Of a DNA stretch of 64,000 nt, positions 9,342-17,833 are shown piece after piece. The position numbers and the translations under genes are program-made. The notes beneath the pieces are model-generated. The model searched no databases. It worked only from the letters and a program-made list of their open reading frames with translations, and was not told the origin of the DNA. Position 1 is the stretch's first letter, and the number at the start of each line of letters is the position of its first letter. This DNA is from WLXB01 sp040221475 (GTDB lineage: Bacteria; Pseudomonadota; Alphaproteobacteria; Rhodospirillales; Rhodospirillaceae), in contig JAVKEJ010000058.1 in NCBI GenBank assembly GCA_040221475.1, forward strand, positions 186,001 through 250,000, written 5' to 3'.

Positions 9342-10277
9342 ATGCTAGTAGGAGACACATCTGGCGGGACCATGAGCCCCTCAGCAGCCCCAACCCCGGG
9401 CGATCTCGTCAAAGAAAGCAGCACCGAAACCTTCCAGGCTGACGTGCTTGAGGCGTCCAAGTCGGTTCCGGTCATTGTTGATTTCTGGGCGCCCTGGTGT
9501 GGTCCCTGCAAACAGCTTGGCCCGGCGCTTGAGAAACTGGTGATCAGTTATGGCGGCCAGGTCAAAATGGTTAAAATCAACGTGGATGAAAACCAGCCTC
9601 TGGCGGCTCAGTTTCGGGTGCAGTCTATTCCGGCTGTGTTTGCGTTTAAAAATGGTCAGCCTGTGGATGGTTTCATGGGCGTCCTGCCAGACAGTCAACT
9701 CAAAGCGTTTATTGATAAACTGACCGGCGGCCAAGGCTCGCCTATTGATGCGGCTTTGGAGCAGGCGGAAGCCCTGTTTGCGGACGAGCAGTTCGAGCAG
9801 GCGTTGGCCATTTACCAACAGATTCTGGGCCAGGACCAAGAGAACGTGATCGCCCTGGCTGGGGCGCTGCGCTGTTATATGGGTCTTGGTCAGGACGATA
9901 TTGCCAAAGAGGTGTTGCAACAGTTTCCTGATGACCTGAAGACGAAACCAGAAATTGCGGCTGTTGTGACGGCGCTTGAACTCAAAGAAGCCACCGCCTC
10001 CGGCAACGATGCAGCTGAAGAGATCGCCGCGCTCGAGAAAAAAATAACAGACAAGCCAAAAGACATGCAGGCGCGGTTTGATCTCGCCATGGTGCGCTAT
10101 GGGGCCAAAGATCACGCGGGCGCTGTTGCTGACTTGCTTGAAATCATTAAGCTTAATCGTCAGTGGGAAGAGGATGGTGCCAGAAAACAACTCCTGAAGT
10201 TTTTTGAAGCCCTTGGTCCAACCGACCCCGTGACCGTAGATGGCCGCCGTCAACTGTCTTCTTTGCTCTTTAACTAA
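9342..10277 (+). CDS. ybbN: thioredoxin-domain co-chaperone, YbbN-like
   Basis: About 311 residues. An N-terminal thioredoxin domain carries the full active site WAPWCGPCK (Cys53 and Cys56 from this start), unlike E. coli YbbN, which has lost it. The rest is TPR-like helical repeats (two atypical TPR units, about residues 135-300), the layout of CnoX/YbbN proteins that protect substrates and hand them to chaperones. The ATG at 9342 has AGAGG nearby; a GTG at 9321 and an ATG at 9372 are alternatives. It starts a codirectional run with the Lon-domain, Trm112 and DUF971 genes, an order common in Alphaproteobacteria. Confidence 0.88.
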   Translation: MLVGDTSGGTMSPSAAPTPGDLVKESSTETFQADVLEASKSVPVIVDFWAPWCGPCKQLGPALEKLVISYGGQVKMVKINVDENQPLAAQFRVQSIPAVFAFKNGQPVDGFMGVLPDSQLKAFIDKLTGGQGSPIDAALEQAEALFADEQFEQALAIYQQILGQDQENVIALAGALRCYMGLGQDDIAKEVLQQFPDDLKTKPEIAAVVTALELKEATASGNDAAEEIAALEKKITDKPKDMQARFDLAMVRYGAKDHAGAVADLLEIIKLNRQWEEDGARKQLLKFFEALGPTDPVTVDGRRQLSSLLFN

Positions 10278-10286
10278 GGGTTTATT

Positions 10287-11033
10287 GTGTTCAGCCCCGT
10301 TTCGACAAAACCTTCTGATCTGCCGAAAGAGCTTCCGGTTTTTCCGTTGTCTGGTGCGCTGCTGCTGCCCGCTGGCCGCCTGCCGCTGAATTTGTTTGAG
10401 CCGCGCTACCTCAATATGTCTCTCGATGCCCTGGCGACCGGTCGCATCATTGGCATGATTCAGCCGAACTACGATGCCATGGGCGGCGTGCCCCCCTCGG
10501 ATGAAGACGATGATGACATCGGAGCGGATGTAGATCTTGAGTCAGGGGCACCCCTGGACCTGCAAGACGATCAAGCGCCTCCCTTATACAAAACCGGCTG
10601 CGCGGGGCGCATTGTTTACTTCGAAGAAACAGATGATGGCCGGCTGCTTATCGCGCTCAAGGGGCTCAGTCGCTTTCATGTGGTTGAGGAACTCGACAGC
10701 GTCAAAGGCTACCGCAGAGTCCGGGCCGACTACGGGGCGTTTCCCGATGACATGAAACCCCCGCAAGAGTTTGATCTTGATCGCGAATCGCTGCTGGACA
10801 CCCTGCAACCCTATATTGATGCCCAGGGGATGCGGCTGAAAGTGGAAATTATTAAAGGGTTATCGGATCACACTTTGGTCTCGTCCCTGTGCATGATTTG
10901 TCCGTTCGATCCGCGCGAGAAGCAGGCGTTGCTGGAAAGTAAAACACCGCAAGACCGGGCGGATATGCTCCACGCCTTGCTGCAAATGGGTGTGTTTACC
11001 ACTGGCACCTCCGACGGCCCGCGGCAGAATTAG
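10287..11033 (+). CDS. Lon N-terminal (LON substrate-binding) domain protein
   Basis: 248 residues with a GTG start 9 bp after ybbN and an AAGGG box. The opening PKELPVFPLSGALLLPAGRLPLNLFEPRY (in part) matches the stand-alone LON substrate-binding domain family, which lacks the ATPase and protease parts. An acidic segment at about residues 72-90 (PSDEDDDDIGADVD) interrupts the first beta subdomain. The role of these single-domain proteins is not settled; substrate recognition is inferred from Lon itself. It is probably cotranscribed with ybbN and the Trm112 gene. Confidence 0.85.
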   Translation: MFSPVSTKPSDLPKELPVFPLSGALLLPAGRLPLNLFEPRYLNMSLDALATGRIIGMIQPNYDAMGGVPPSDEDDDDIGADVDLESGAPLDLQDDQAPPLYKTGCAGRIVYFEETDDGRLLIALKGLSRFHVVEELDSVKGYRRVRADYGAFPDDMKPPQEFDLDRESLLDTLQPYIDAQGMRLKVEIIKGLSDHTLVSSLCMICPFDPREKQALLESKTPQDRADMLHALLQMGVFTTGTSDGPRQN

Positions 11034-11060
11034 AATCAATTTTCAATAGACGGGGGCTCC

Positions 11061-11246
11061 ATGGCGACCGCAGACATAGACTCTAAATTGTTGGATATCC
11101 TGGTGTGCCCAGTAACAAAAGGCCCGCTCGAGTATGACCGTGAGGCCCAGGAACTGATCAGCAAGAAAGCCGGTCTTGCGTTTCCCGTGCGCGACGGTAT
11201 TCCGATTATGCTGCCCGATGAGGCCCGGCGCATCGATGAGGACTGA
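11061..11246 (+). CDS. Trm112 family protein
   Basis: 61 residues. LLDILVCPVTKGPLEYD followed by KKAGLAFPVRDGIPIMLPDEAR is the Trm112/YcaR signature. In eukaryotes and archaea Trm112 activates several methyltransferases; bacterial homologues are small and mostly unstudied. Only one of the zinc-binding cysteines (Cys14) remains, as is common for proteobacterial members. It sits 27 bp after the Lon-domain gene and just before the DUF971 gene, all on the same strand. Confidence 0.9.
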   Translation: MATADIDSKLLDILVCPVTKGPLEYDREAQELISKKAGLAFPVRDGIPIMLPDEARRIDED

Positions 11247-11294
11247 GGTTGTCGCGGTGCCGTTGCCAACAACAGCGTGCTGTGCTGTGGCTCT

Positions 11295-11666
11295 ATGACC
11301 GATGATGTAACCGATCTGCCCTGGCCGGAGGATCTGGCCTACGACTCGGCCTCAAAAACCCTCACCGTCACGTTTGAAAATGGCGAGACCTTCGCCCTCC
11401 CGGCGGAGTATCTGCGTGTGGAAAGCCCCTCGGCTGAGGTTCAGGCCCATGGGGGCGAGAAGGTGATTGTCGGCGGTCGCCGGCATGTCGGGATTATGAA
11501 AATAGAGCCCGTGGGCAACTATGCTGTGCGACTGGTTTTTGATGATCTGCACGACACCGGCATTTACTCCTGGCGCACACTTTACGAATTAGGTCAGCTG
11601 CATAAAGCGCGGTGGGCGACCTATCTTGAGGCGTTGTCCGCCAAGGGTTTGAAACGCGACCCTTAG
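11295..11666 (+). CDS. DUF971 domain protein
   Basis: 123 residues from the ATG at 11295; a GTG at 11277 is possible. PEDLAYDSASKTLTVTFENG, PAEYLRVESPSAEV and DDLHDTGIYSWRTLYELG (in part) are the DUF971 signature, the fold found at the N-terminus of gamma-butyrobetaine hydroxylases. Stand-alone bacterial members are often found near Fe-S assembly or Mrp-type genes, and a role there has been proposed. Here it ends the YbbN / Lon-domain / Trm112 run and is convergent with the UbiH-type gene. Confidence 0.87.
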   Translation: MTDDVTDLPWPEDLAYDSASKTLTVTFENGETFALPAEYLRVESPSAEVQAHGGEKVIVGGRRHVGIMKIEPVGNYAVRLVFDDLHDTGIYSWRTLYELGQLHKARWATYLEALSAKGLKRDP

Positions 11667-11690
11667 TTTGTATTTTAAGCTTCTCTAAGA

Positions 11691-12932
11691 TCACCCCGGC
11701 GCTTGTCCCCGCATCAGATTTGGCAAATCCCCCACCTGGCCCATGGCATGCCGCATCAGAGTCTGGCGCAGCGGCGGCAGCGCGTTGACCGTTGCCAACC
11801 CAATATCACGCAGTGTTTTCAGAGGTGGAATGTCGTTCGAGAACAGCCGGTTTAAAAGGTCTGTCGTGCCAGCCATCAATACATTATCGGCCCGCCGCCA
11901 GCGTTGATAACGCGCTAGGCCGGCCGTATGGGCCAAATCAAGGCCGTAGCGTTTGGCCTCCACCAGAATGTCTAACAAGGCCGCCACATCGCGAAGACCC
12001 AGGTTCAAACCTTGTCCCGCAATGGGATGAATGCCATGCGCGGCGTCTCCAACCAAAACCAGGCGTTCATCTGTGTAGCGTTCTGCAATCTGAAGTCCCA
12101 GCGGGTGATCAAAGCGCGGCCCCACCAAAGACAATTCACCGAGAAACCCACCGACGCGCTGATCAATTTCTTGCAGAAAAGCGGTGTCATTTAACGCCAT
12201 GAAAGATCTGTAGGTCGAGGCTTTCTCCGTCCACACCAACGACGACTGATGGCCGCCTTTCAGGGGTAGAATGGCGAAGGGCCCAGACGGCAGAAACCGT
12301 TCATGGGCGATGCCGTCGTGGGGGCGTTCATGTTCAATCGTCGCCACAATGGCCTGTTGATTATAGCGCCATCCGGTCACGTTGATCCCGGCACTGCGCC
12401 GCGTGTGCGAATTCCTGCCGTCCGCCGCCACAATCAGCCGGGCGCACACCAACCGTCCATCGCACAGTTGAACCTCGGCGGTTGTCTCATCCCGCTTGAG
12501 ACTGTCAATCTCAACCGGGGCCAGAACAGACAGCTTGTCCTGTTGGGCCATCAGCGCCAGCAGGCCTTTTCGTAAGGTCCGATTCTCGGCCATATGGCCC
12601 AGGGGCTGATCGCCAATTTCGGCGTGGTCATAGTGTAAAAACATCAACGACGCGCCGTCCGACACCCTAATGTCGCGGATCTCGCCGGTTTGATCGGCAA
12701 TCAATGGCCATAATCCAAGGCCCTCCAGGGCAATGCGGCTGGCGTGGGCAATGGCCGAGGCGCGCCCATCGAAGGTTGGGGATACGGTTGCGGCGGCGTC
12801 AGAGCGGTCAATCAGCACGGTTGAGATGCCGTTGGCCGACAATCCACAGGCCAACGTGGCCCCGATCAGGCCCGCTCCTATTACAATAACGTCGGTTTCT
12901 ATGCGGTCAGCCATGTGATGGATGTCGCCCAT
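11691..12932 (-). CDS. UbiH/UbiF/COQ6-family FAD monooxygenase
   Basis: 413 residues. The N-terminal dinucleotide-binding motif VIVIGAGLIGATLACGL, the DG motif region VAADGRNSHTRR and the C-terminal FAD motif VGDAAHGIHPIAGQGLNLG define the ubiquinone-hydroxylase family. These enzymes hydroxylate the aromatic ring of ubiquinone precursors at the membrane. Which ring position it attacks cannot be read from sequence, because alphaproteobacterial members (UbiH, UbiF, UbiL, UbiM) differ in specificity. The start may be the ATG at 12932 or the one at 12914 (MADRIETD); neither has a strong ribosome-binding site. It faces away from the tRNA-Thr gene. Confidence 0.88.
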   Translation of the reverse strand: MGDIHHMADRIETDVIVIGAGLIGATLACGLSANGISTVLIDRSDAAATVSPTFDGRASAIAHASRIALEGLGLWPLIADQTGEIRDIRVSDGASLMFLHYDHAEIGDQPLGHMAENRTLRKGLLALMAQQDKLSVLAPVEIDSLKRDETTAEVQLCDGRLVCARLIVAADGRNSHTRRSAGINVTGWRYNQQAIVATIEHERPHDGIAHERFLPSGPFAILPLKGGHQSSLVWTEKASTYRSFMALNDTAFLQEIDQRVGGFLGELSLVGPRFDHPLGLQIAERYTDERLVLVGDAAHGIHPIAGQGLNLGLRDVAALLDILVEAKRYGLDLAHTAGLARYQRWRRADNVLMAGTTDLLNRLFSNDIPPLKTLRDIGLATVNALPPLRQTLMRHAMGQVGDLPNLMRGQAPG

Positions 12933-13058
12933 GATAGGGGTCAGGTCAACCGCAATCGGCGCTCATGTCTTCGAAGCGCTTTAATTTTGTGCGGTCATGT
13001 TCTATGGTCCCGCCGCTTTCAAGATTGGGCGACCTAAGTGATTTGCCCAACTTCGTAT

Positions 13059-13136
<78 letters not shown>

Positions 13137-13198
13137 CATCAAATAAAATCAATGATTTAAACTCTATTCGTCGATTCAGGTTAATGGTGCCCCAATAG

Positions 13199-13218
13199 TT
13201 TGGAAGCATTTTGGAAGC
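13199..13218 (+). repeat. paired TTTGGAAGC repeats, candidate integrase arm site (left)
   Basis: TTTGGAAGC occurs at 13199-13207 and 13210-13218, an 11-bp period. The same arrangement (TTTGGAAGC then TCCGGAAGC, again 11 bp apart, same orientation) occurs at 23954-23973 inside the right end. Tyrosine integrases of this kind bind short paired repeats flanking the core, so arm-type sites are the likeliest reading. Function is inferred. Confidence 0.55.
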
Positions 13219-13314
13219 GCGTAATTAAAGTTAGAAACGGCTAAAGTTTTTTGGTTGCCTTGAACTTACTGGCGACTGATTTACGGGCTGCTTCGCTGCA
13301 ACCAAAGCACGTGA

Positions 13315-14223
13315 CTACATCAATACTTTAGTTACACGCTCGATTTCGTGAATACACGCCATGGCAGCGGGGGATCGTGTGCTGTTGCGTCGGTAACAAA
13401 TTGCCATTGGGCGCTTCCATCTTTGCAGCTTAGCTGTAAGTGGAATGGCTTTTAGTGAACCGGACTTTACTTCCTTCTCAAAAAGGCGTTCTGGAAGAAT
13501 TGCCAGATATTCTGTCGTCCCCAACATGGAGCGGATAAACGTAAATGAATCTGTTTCGATCTTGGCGACGGGGGGAGAAAGACCTTGTTCCGCGAAAGAG
13601 TCACTGACGGCTTGATCCAGTCCACCCGGCGTCCAGCCCACGAGCCACGGAAAGTCTAGGGTCTCTTTCAAGGCTACTTTTTTCTTAGCTGCTAACGGAT
13701 GTTGTGCAGATGCGAGCAAACATAAACTTTCGTCATAAAGAAATTCGGTGTGGACCAAAGGATCTTTGATTGGGTTAGCAATGACACCGACAATAATGTC
13801 CAATTCGCCTCGGAGTAGCCGAGGCATGAGATTTATCGCCATCCCCTCAATCACAGTGATTTTTAAATTCTTCCGCTTTTCTTTTAAGCGAACGACAGCT
13901 TCTGGAATGATATGCACTCCTGGTGTTAAACCAGCTCCAATCCTTAAATGGCCGGACCGAACCCCAATAAAGTCATCCAAGTGGCGTTGAAATTGTCGTT
14001 CTTCCGCGTCGATGTTCTTCGCGTATTGAAGCAGCAGTTCGCCATGGCTCGTAAGGTCGCAATTTCGTGTGTCTCGGTCAAACAGCCGAACGCCCAACTC
14101 ATTCTCTAAATTGGCAATGCTTTTACTCAAAGTCTGTTGTGTGAGCCCTAGAGTAGAGGCGGCTCTAGAAAAACTGCCCTCGTTGAAGACGCTGAGGAAA
14201 TGGCGGACCTGACGGAATTCCAT
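13315..14223 (-). CDS. LysR-family transcriptional regulator
   Basis: 302 residues. An N-terminal winged HTH (residues 1-60: FRQVRHFLSVFNEGSFSRAA, LTQQTLSKSIANLENELG) is followed by a periplasmic-binding-protein-like effector domain (LRIGAGLTPGVHIIPEAVVR onward). It is the only regulator in the island cargo and is the likely controller of the membrane-protein and flavoprotein genes next to it. A 21-bp dyad with LysR-type spacing lies at 15255-15275. The effector is unknown. The C-terminus is complete. Confidence 0.9.
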   Translation of the reverse strand: MEFRQVRHFLSVFNEGSFSRAASTLGLTQQTLSKSIANLENELGVRLFDRDTRNCDLTSHGELLLQYAKNIDAEERQFQRHLDDFIGVRSGHLRIGAGLTPGVHIIPEAVVRLKEKRKNLKITVIEGMAINLMPRLLRGELDIIVGVIANPIKDPLVHTEFLYDESLCLLASAQHPLAAKKKVALKETLDFPWLVGWTPGGLDQAVSDSFAEQGLSPPVAKIETDSFTFIRSMLGTTEYLAILPERLFEKEVKSGSLKAIPLTAKLQRWKRPMAICYRRNSTRSPAAMACIHEIERVTKVLM

Positions 14224-14332
14224 TCGTTATTTCACAACTTTTTTCTGTGATTTGATAGAGCTTTTTTGCTTCCTTAGACTTGGACGACAAGGTTTTTTAG
14301 ATATTAGAGAAAAGGCTGGTGAGCGTGTCGTC

Positions 14333-15013
14333 TCAAAATGGTTTGGTAAGCCCCAGAAAGGCCAAAACCAAAGACGTGCCCCAAAATAGATAGACCACCC
14401 GCTTTGAACGGGAAAGCATATTTGTGAATACTGCTTCCACTTCTGGTGTCGACCCTTCTGTATTGAGGCGTTGAAAGCCCGTAACCAATTCGCCGACAAA
14501 AGAGCGTAACCACAGACCTAGAAAAATAAGTATGCCAAAAAGCATCACCTTGAGGGCTAGCCAGTTTGTGCCGAATCCAATGTCCATAGTTATTGAGGCT
14601 GCGCCAATCAGTATTAGTGTTGGCGCGACAATCCAGCGAATGCCGTTATCAATCTTGCGAAAGGTATTGCCATTCTCTGGTCCCTTATTCAGGTAGACAG
14701 TCCAGGAAAGCAAAAGCCAGACCAGAAAGAAAACCCAAACAACTATAAGCCAATTCCCGGTGACAGGGCTCATGCCAAGACCATCCGACAGCGTTAGTCC
14801 GACGGGAAACAAAAGAATAAGACAGGATCGCGGCACTAAATCAATGCGCAGCATAGCGGCCAGAAAACGACGACGTTCTTCAATGGATAAACCGGGTTTG
14901 CATATGAAGTGCGTTGTGACGTAGACGCCCCAATCAGGTCCGAGCCAATACACAAACAAGACTAAGTGAACGAATATGAGCAGCGTGTGAGATTCGAGTC
15001 CGAAAATGAGCAT
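14333..15013 (-). CDS. integral membrane protein, paralogue of the 17064 gene
   Basis: About 226 residues from the ATG at 15013, which has GGAAG about 8-10 nt upstream; the frame is open to 15082. Six or so hydrophobic segments are visible. Landmarks shared with the protein at 17064 are a first-helix HxxxxxYWLG (His16 here, His10 there), a charged SIEERRRFLAAML loop (PFPERKKLMEHVM there), WLALKVMLFG (WLALKLVLFG there) and NTEGST (NTNGST there). I do not recognise a named family with certainty; it resembles small CopD/DUF2269-type membrane proteins. Only one transmembrane His is conserved, so a two-His haem b site is not supported. It is divergent from the first flavoprotein gene. Confidence 0.75.
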   Translation of the reverse strand: MLIFGLESHTLLIFVHLVLFVYWLGPDWGVYVTTHFICKPGLSIEERRRFLAAMLRIDLVPRSCLILLFPVGLTLSDGLGMSPVTGNWLIVVWVFFLVWLLLSWTVYLNKGPENGNTFRKIDNGIRWIVAPTLILIGAASITMDIGFGTNWLALKVMLFGILIFLGLWLRSFVGELVTGFQRLNTEGSTPEVEAVFTNMLSRSKRVVYLFWGTSLVLAFLGLTKPF

Positions 15014-15254
15014 GAAATAACTTCCGCCGATTTCTAAGTGTGTTGGATTTGGCTCTATCGCAAAAGCACTGCCTGCTGACAAGTGTTAGGTTTTGCTTCG
15101 TTAAAGTCACATCGCCGTGGCTTTTGAATGTTTTTGTAGAGGCTTTCTCGTTGGTAAAAACCGACCAAGTACTTGATGGTTATAAATAATTTGGGGCGAT
15201 AAGCTGCGTTCTTCGTTCTAGTCAAATTCTTAATGAAGTTCTCACGTCATAAAT

Positions 15255-15275
15255 TTCACAACGACCAACTGTGAA
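15255..15275. promoter_or_regulatory. 21-bp dyad, candidate LysR-type site
   Basis: TTCACA and TGTGAA form perfect 6-bp arms with a 9-bp spacer, giving the T-N11-A layout typical of LysR boxes. It lies about 86 bp upstream of the flavoprotein start, a plausible distance. The island's own LysR gene is 1 kb away. Binding is inferred. Confidence 0.4.
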
Positions 15276-15324
15276 TATATAAAATTATTTGTTTCGATTC
15301 ATCGAGTACACCCAGCAATTCTAG

Positions 15325-15342
15325 ATGTTCTAACGAGAACAT
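15325..15342. promoter_or_regulatory. perfect 7-bp inverted repeat just before the flavoprotein start
   Basis: ATGTTCT-AACG-AGAACAT is a perfect dyad ending 19 bp before the ATG at 15362 and just before the GGGAGG ribosome-binding site. It could be an operator or a leader-RNA hairpin that affects translation; the sequence alone does not decide. Confidence 0.4.
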
Positions 15343-15361
15343 TGCGCTGGGAGGCAAAGTC

Positions 15362-16957
15362 ATGAAAGCAACGAACAAGTCAACTGCTGACGTCAATCGC
15401 CGTTCGCTACTTCTGGGCACAGCTGCCGCTGCCGCTGGGACCGCTGTGGGGGCCGCCGTGGGAACCGCAGAGGCCGCGAGCCCTGGATCGGTGACGTGGG
15501 ATACAGAATTCGATGTTGTTATCGCTGGCTTTGGTCTCGCTGGTTGCTCTGCTGCGATCGAAGCGCTTGACGCTAAGCCGGATGCAAAAATTCTAATTCT
15601 CGAAAAGGCACCAGAGGAACATGCGGGTGGCAACTCTCGGGCGTCCGGACAATCGCTTTGGAGACCCAAGCCCAACAAACAGGCGTTGATGCATTACCAG
15701 CGCAAAATGGGTGAGCCTAATCCCATTCCGGAAGATCTACTGGAGTTTTGGGCAGACCAGCTTTTGGAACTTGAACCCTGGATCAAAGACAGAGCGAAGG
15801 AAGCTCGCCAGGAATATGTTACCAGTGCTGGGACGAGGGAGATGCCTGAGTACGGCGCGGAAGAGGCGGTCCTTAGTGCTACGATTTTGCCCCGCCCTGG
15901 TGGCCTTTGGGAGGCATTCAAAAAGAACATCGACAAACGTCCGGTGACGGTTTGGTACGAAAGCCCGGCGGTCGAGTTGGTGCAAGATTGTGAGTCCGGT
16001 GAGGTTTTTGGTTTGATCGTTGAACAGGCTGGAAAACGCATTGCGGTGCGAGCCCGAGGCGGTGTGGTCATGGCCGTTGGCGGGTTTGAAAACAATATGG
16101 ACATGCAGCGTAATTACTTTGGCCATGACGTGTACCCATTTGGGACGCCTTACAATACAGGCGACGGTATTCGCATGGTGCAAAAAGCGGGGGCTGACCT
16201 CTGGCACATGCGAGCACGGGTTCAGAGCGGCGGCATTTGGCCGGCCATTCAAGTGCCGGAGTTTGACACCGTGTTCATGCGAGATTTCCAGAGCCGGGAG
16301 CAAACTGAGTACCATAGTTGGATCGATGTCGCTGCGGACGACCGTCGATTCTATGATGAGACAAAGCGCTATTCGGCCACGCATCATAAAGAAAAGAGGC
16401 ACGGTCACTATTTCGATACGGAGTTCTTTCAAGTCCAACCGGTCCACATGATTTTCGACGAAACTGTGTGCAAGAATTTTTGTTTGATGATGAAATGGAT
16501 GACCTGGAACGCCGCTGTTCACCGGTACGATTGGAGCGAAGACAACAGTGCCGAGGTGGAAAAAGGTTGGGTCCTTAAAGCAGACACTTTGGCCGGATTG
16601 GCTTTCAAGATGGGCCGCAACGCGGATCAAATTATCCGCACGGTCGATGAATACAACGAAGCCTGTCGAGCCGGTAAGGATGAAGCATTTGGCCGCCATC
16701 CCGACACCTTAAGCCCAATCGAGAACGGACCATTCTACGCAGTTAAGATAGTCGGTGGTATTGTTTGCACGTCAGGTGGCGCGAAGCGGAACAAAGATTC
16801 TGAAGTGTTGGATTACGCCGGTAAAGCGATCCCCGGTCTTTATGAGGCTGGCAATTTAGGCTCGTTCATTTCGCATCTCTACCAGAATGGGGCCTACCTG
16901 ACGGAAGCCATGATTACAGGGCGTACGGCAGGGAAAAACGCTGTTCTAAGATCCTAA
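15362..16957 (+). CDS. Tat-exported FAD-binding oxidoreductase (fumarate-reductase-flavoprotein superfamily)
   Basis: 531 residues with a GGGAGG ribosome-binding site. A twin-arginine signal (NRRSLLLG, Arg13-Arg14) and an Ala-rich segment to about residue 39 predict export in folded form. The FAD fold starts with DVVIAGFGLAGCSAAIEAL (from residue 51); the C-terminal GGIVCTSGGAKRN, GLYEAGNLGSF and YLTEAMITGRTAG are typical of FAD_binding_2 proteins (fumarate reductase, urocanate reductase, 3-ketosteroid and tricarballylate dehydrogenases). There are no CxxCH haem sites, so electrons must pass through another partner. The substrate is unknown. A paralogue lies at 17834, and a membrane-protein gene adjoins each copy. 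Confidence 0.85.
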   Translation: MKATNKSTADVNRRSLLLGTAAAAAGTAVGAAVGTAEAASPGSVTWDTEFDVVIAGFGLAGCSAAIEALDAKPDAKILILEKAPEEHAGGNSRASGQSLWRPKPNKQALMHYQRKMGEPNPIPEDLLEFWADQLLELEPWIKDRAKEARQEYVTSAGTREMPEYGAEEAVLSATILPRPGGLWEAFKKNIDKRPVTVWYESPAVELVQDCESGEVFGLIVEQAGKRIAVRARGGVVMAVGGFENNMDMQRNYFGHDVYPFGTPYNTGDGIRMVQKAGADLWHMRARVQSGGIWPAIQVPEFDTVFMRDFQSREQTEYHSWIDVAADDRRFYDETKRYSATHHKEKRHGHYFDTEFFQVQPVHMIFDETVCKNFCLMMKWMTWNAAVHRYDWSEDNSAEVEKGWVLKADTLAGLAFKMGRNADQIIRTVDEYNEACRAGKDEAFGRHPDTLSPIENGPFYAVKIVGGIVCTSGGAKRNKDSEVLDYAGKAIPGLYEAGNLGSFISHLYQNGAYLTEAMITGRTAGKNAVLRS

Positions 16958-17063
16958 CGTAGACCCGGCTTCGGTTTCTTTAATTTAATCGGTCTTACTG
17001 AGCAACCGGTGAGCAATCAGGTTTTCTGTTGTCCAACGTGAACTTACTTCATAAGGGTACTGC

Positions 17064-17726
17064 ATGTTAATTGAAGTTCTCCTCGTCTTTCATATCGGTG
17101 TCCTGGGGTACTGGCTCGGATCTGAGTTCGTCATCAACAGCGAATACCGCTACGTCTGCCGGGCGTCCGCCATGCCGTTCCCAGAGCGCAAAAAGCTGAT
17201 GGAGCATGTCATGGATGTGGATCAGCATGTTCGCTACGCCCTCGTCCTTCAGGCGGCGCTCGGCACCGTGCTCGCTGCCCTGCTGGGATATATTCCAGGG
17301 GGTACAACGCTAGCTTGGGTTGCCGGCACGGTCGGTATTGTTTGGCTCGCCTTTGTTGAAATCATTCATCGCGTCAGGCATGGCGCTGGAGGACAAACAT
17401 TGGCGCTGATAGATCGCTTCATTCGCTACGTGTTGCTCACGGTCCTCTTTGGGGTCGGCGTTGCCACAGCACTTGGAGCCATAAAATTGCAAGGGTGGCT
17501 GGCGTTGAAGCTGGTTTTATTTGGCTGTGTGATGGCCAGTGGCGTCGGTATCCGCATCTCAATTATCGAGTTCTTCCGCGTCTGGCGCGATATCGACACC
17601 AATGGTTCGACCGATGACAAAGAAAAAGAGATTCGGTGGATATACACCTGGGGCACTGGAATCCTCGTACTGCTCTGGGTGTTCATTGCAGCCATTGTGG
17701 TGTTGTCAGTGATGAAGCCGGGTTAG
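17064..17726 (+). CDS. integral membrane protein, paralogue of the 14333 gene
   Basis: 220 residues with six or so hydrophobic segments starting from residue 1. The same landmarks as the 14333 protein appear in the same order: HIGVLGYWLGSEF, PFPERKKLMEHV, WLALKLVLFG and DTNGST. It sits between the two flavoprotein genes on the same strand, about 107 bp from each. A reasonable inference is that each membrane protein anchors, or takes electrons from or gives them to, its neighbouring periplasmic flavoprotein. Family not recognised with confidence. Confidence 0.75.
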   Translation: MLIEVLLVFHIGVLGYWLGSEFVINSEYRYVCRASAMPFPERKKLMEHVMDVDQHVRYALVLQAALGTVLAALLGYIPGGTTLAWVAGTVGIVWLAFVEIIHRVRHGAGGQTLALIDRFIRYVLLTVLFGVGVATALGAIKLQGWLALKLVLFGCVMASGVGIRISIIEFFRVWRDIDTNGSTDDKEKEIRWIYTWGTGILVLLWVFIAAIVVLSVMKPG

Positions 17727-17833
17727 ATGCGATTCGAGCAACGTAAACATGAAACCAAAAATAGGGTGTGGGGCGTACTGATGCAAATATCTCCGATGAA
17801 CCCTGATACCAAATCTTATTAAGGAGACTGAGT

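Larger units (their letters stand above)
15014..15361. promoter_or_regulatory. divergent intergenic region between membrane-protein and flavoprotein genes
   Basis: This 348-bp AT-rich gap must hold promoters for both directions. No protein is evident. Two dyads stand out: 15255-15275 and 15325-15342, listed separately. A GGGAGG ribosome-binding site precedes the flavoprotein ATG. I cannot place -35 and -10 boxes reliably. Confidence 0.5.

Noticed and set aside
9381..10253. 290-codon open frame on the minus strand
   Set aside because: It lies fully inside ybbN, opposite strand; its translation has no family resemblance and no ribosome-binding site. It is a shadow of the real gene.
15737..16699. 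320-codon open frame on the minus strand
   Set aside because: Antisense to the first island flavoprotein, whose motifs are intact in the forward frame.
14333..17726. Bis-haem b cytochrome assignment for the island membrane proteins
   Set aside because: Only one transmembrane His is conserved between the paralogues, so two-His ligation is not supported by the sequence.
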